Shown here piece after piece: positions 61,691 to 64,000 of a DNA stretch of 64,000 nucleotides. Numbering within the stretch: the stretch's first letter is position 1; every line of letters starts with the position of its first letter. Origin of the DNA: Entamoeba histolytica HM-1:IMSS (lineage: Eukaryota > Evosea > Mastigamoebida > Endamoebidae). The stretch lies in the NCBI RefSeq assembly GCF_000208925.1, contig NW_001914884.1:1-64000 (forward strand). The letters run 5' to 3'. The position numbers were made by a program, and so were the translations under genes. Below the pieces are notes generated by a model. It was not told the origin of the DNA and searched no databases. It saw nothing but the letters and a program-made list of their open reading frames with translations.

Positions 61691-61720
61691 AAGGGTTTAT
61701 GACTATTGTCAACCCTTTTT
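61691..61720. promoter_or_regulatory. Inverted AGGGTT/AACCCT pair upstream of importin gene
   Basis: AAGGGTTT (61691-61698) and CAACCCTTTTT (61710-61720) form an inverted pair 35-64 bases before the ATG of the second importin gene, as upstream of deoxyhypusine synthase and the first importin. Confidence 0.35.
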
Positions 61721-64000
61721 CAGAGAAACAATTGTAAGAGGTTTGAAATAACAACTGATTTCTTTTGACATTTTTTTCTTAAAAGAAGGTGGTGATAACC
61801 ATAAAGTAGTGTTTAATTGTGTATGATGACCAAACAACCTTGGGAGGTAGTTGTATGGTTTGGGTTGCTGAGACAATAGGATGGTTGTTAGAGTTTAATA
61901 TTACAAGTCTTAAAGTATTATAATTAATCAATGATACATTAGCAGTTATGAAATGTGTCTAAAAAAGAAAGAAGATAGGAAATGGGTACATTAATTGACT
62001 CATTGAGTGAATGAGATAAAAAAGGCATACAATAACGGGTATTAAAGAGTCTGTGGATATTTGTTGTTGAACAATTACAAAGCTATCCATACATATTATA
62101 TGTAGAGATAATAAATTAAACTTATGAGGAAATAAGAAGAAAAACATAATTTTTAATTGTTATAAGTTATAAATAAGGTATTAATTAATTTGACAGGATA
62201 ACTTAGTTGATCAGACTTTAATAAGTCATTTATTTTGAAAGAATTAATGGGATATGTCTCATCAACAAATCTATTTGTTTGTCTCTTTCTGGGTTATAGT
62301 TGAAGTTCAATGCGTAATTTAATGTTAATATGAATTTTTAGAAATAATTCAATTTGTTATTCTTTTCAATAGTAAGTTTTATCTTTTCATAATATGGTGT
62401 GTGATGTTGTTTTAAAAGAAGAGAATTTTGTTTTTCATAGAAAAACATGATAAATTTTTCTGAGAAATAAAGTATAGTAGTATAGTATCTTCTTGTTAAA
62501 ATGAGAGGAATAGAAATGATATAGTTTACAAACAAGTAAATAGCATAATAGTGATAAACAAACATATGACATTGAATAATGTTGAGTAATAGAAATAAGA
62601 TATGAAAGTATTTATATTTTCATTGAGAATAGTCGTATGAACAATAGAAATATCATATACAAGGTTGTATAAATGAACAACATAATAAGTTTAGAAACGT
62701 TTATTATAATTATCAATAAGAATAAATAAAGATTTACAGAATGAATAACTCTTTCAAAAACATTGAAAAGATAAAGAAAATAATTTCAATAAAACAACAA
62801 CTATTAATAAGAAAGAATTAAAATAAGTAGTAATTTAGAATAGAGTTATTGGTCTAATGATATAATTAAGTGATAAGAATTTTAATATGGTTATTCTTCA
62901 AAATAAAGATATATCAACACTATTCTATGAATGATACAATTCTCAAGAACAAGACACAATACATTTTTTTATGAATGTATTGTTATAAAACTATTAGTTG
63001 CTCTGATATAACAAAATTAATTATGAATCATTCAAATATTAAAAGTACAAAAACTAAGAAAATATAATTATTAGTCATTATTAAATTCTAAATACAAAAG
63101 ATATAATTAAGAAATTGGTCAATAAGTTTAGATAACTACTAACAAAGATAATTTTATGTTTAGTAATTTACTTCATAACATACACAAACAAAGATTCAAT
63201 TCCACAGAGAAATTAAGTAAAAATACCGATTAAAGCAGAACAAATTTTGATATAGAAATATAAGAATTTTAACATTAAAGTAATTGTCCTTTTTAATATT
63301 TCAATAACATAGTAAAAGTGATTTGTTCATTATTTGACAATGACAACAGATATTTATATAAAAATATTTTTGAAGAAAACACACACATCATATCATTAAA
63401 TAAAATAATACCAAACAACAATAGATAGTCAAAGAATTATATTATATAAATTAATGTACATGTTTCTATACATTCATTATACAGAATAAAATAAGAACAA
63501 AATAAACAATAATTTAATAATTTCAAAACAAAAAACATTAAATATGAAGAGATAAATTTAATTTAAAAAGAAAATAGACATAAGAGAGAAGATTGGAAAG
63601 AAATGAAAAATTCATTTTATTGATAAGTCCAATATAAATTCACTTGTAATTAAGTATTATTTTATGTGGTTTAGTAAAGAATAGAATTAACAAAATCATA
63701 ATAATTTCATTCAACACAAAATGGTTTATCTCTTATTTGATTTATTGTTGTTCAAATTTTGAGTAGAATCAATTTTGATTGTAAAAAGTATTTCAATAAG
63801 AGTTTTTTCTATTTTCAATTTGATGCTGTTTATTGCATCAAAAAAATTCTTCTTCTAGAACTTTTTTTATTGACAAAAGGATGTAATGAGACACTCATAA
63901 AAGAATACAAGGACAACATCAATAAAGTATGATTCAAGAAAAAGATGTATTGCAATAAGAACAAGGATGATGTTTTCATCAAAATCTTTTAGATTAATGA
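61721..64000. other. AT-rich terminal region, no gene recognised
   Basis: About 2.3 kb with only short low-complexity frames. The stretch 61800-61900 is less AT-rich and reads MTKQPWEVVVWFGLLRQ then stop, a possible tiny relic. Near 63829-63841 GATGC and GCATC form an inverted pair like the one at the left edge of the window, hinting at the same repeat family on both flanks. Confidence 0.5.

Noticed and set aside
1..64000. tRNA genes, rRNA genes and CRISPR arrays
   Set aside because: Nothing tRNA-like (TTCGA loop with paired arms) or array-like was found by eye; a covariance-model scan would settle tRNAs.

Overview
The window looks like nuclear DNA of an Entamoeba species, most likely in the E. 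histolytica/E. dispar group. The evidence is a very AT-rich background, dense genes with few and tiny (45-54 nt) introns starting GTTTG/GTTTA and ending TAG, a serine-rich surface antigen of the SREHP type, a decayed two-ORF non-LTR retrotransposon of the EhLINE type, and a 445-residue hexokinase. The species cannot be fixed from sequence reading alone. The Asn-rich octapeptide repeat in the antigen is the best marker to test.

Layout. 1-6.3 kb is mostly gene-free AT-rich DNA around the antigen gene, with a 3' fragment of a LINE or SINE near 5.05 kb. 6.4-9.4 kb carries a queuosine-salvage protein, a secreted beta-amylase (3' end frameshifted) and a charged unknown protein. 9.4-13.5 kb is nearly empty apart from one small gene and a possible ribosomal-protein relic. 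13.5-37 kb is gene-dense: an unknown Lys-rich protein, ESS2-like splicing factor, PTH2, a TKL pseudokinase, Dcp2, a RhoGEF head-to-head with a RhoGAP, 14-3-3, hexokinase, U2AF large subunit, MFAP1, a PIAS-type SUMO ligase, a second DH-PH protein, an importin-beta family receptor and deoxyhypusine synthase. 38.3-43 kb is a near full-length but dead LINE on the minus strand. 43-46 kb is AT-rich spacer. 46-61.7 kb holds glycogen debranching enzyme, CstF-77, a bacterial-type Orn/Lys/Arg decarboxylase, a small acidic protein, NAA15 and a second importin-beta family receptor. The last 2.3 kb shows no gene.

Themes. Several genes act in mRNA processing and decay (U2AF, MFAP1, ESS2, CstF-77, Dcp2). 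Three act in starch/glycogen and glucose use (beta-amylase, debranching enzyme, hexokinase). Three or four act in Rho and kinase signalling (two DH-PH proteins, one RhoGAP, one pseudokinase). No evidence supports an operon or a defence system. The points most worth a second look are: the two-exon reconstruction of the debranching enzyme; the head-to-head RhoGEF/RhoGAP pair; the long repetitive tail on U2AF; the pseudokinase; the likely laterally acquired decarboxylase; the dead LINE with a second 3'-end copy that is alignable codon by codon; and an AACCCT-type box upstream of six genes.
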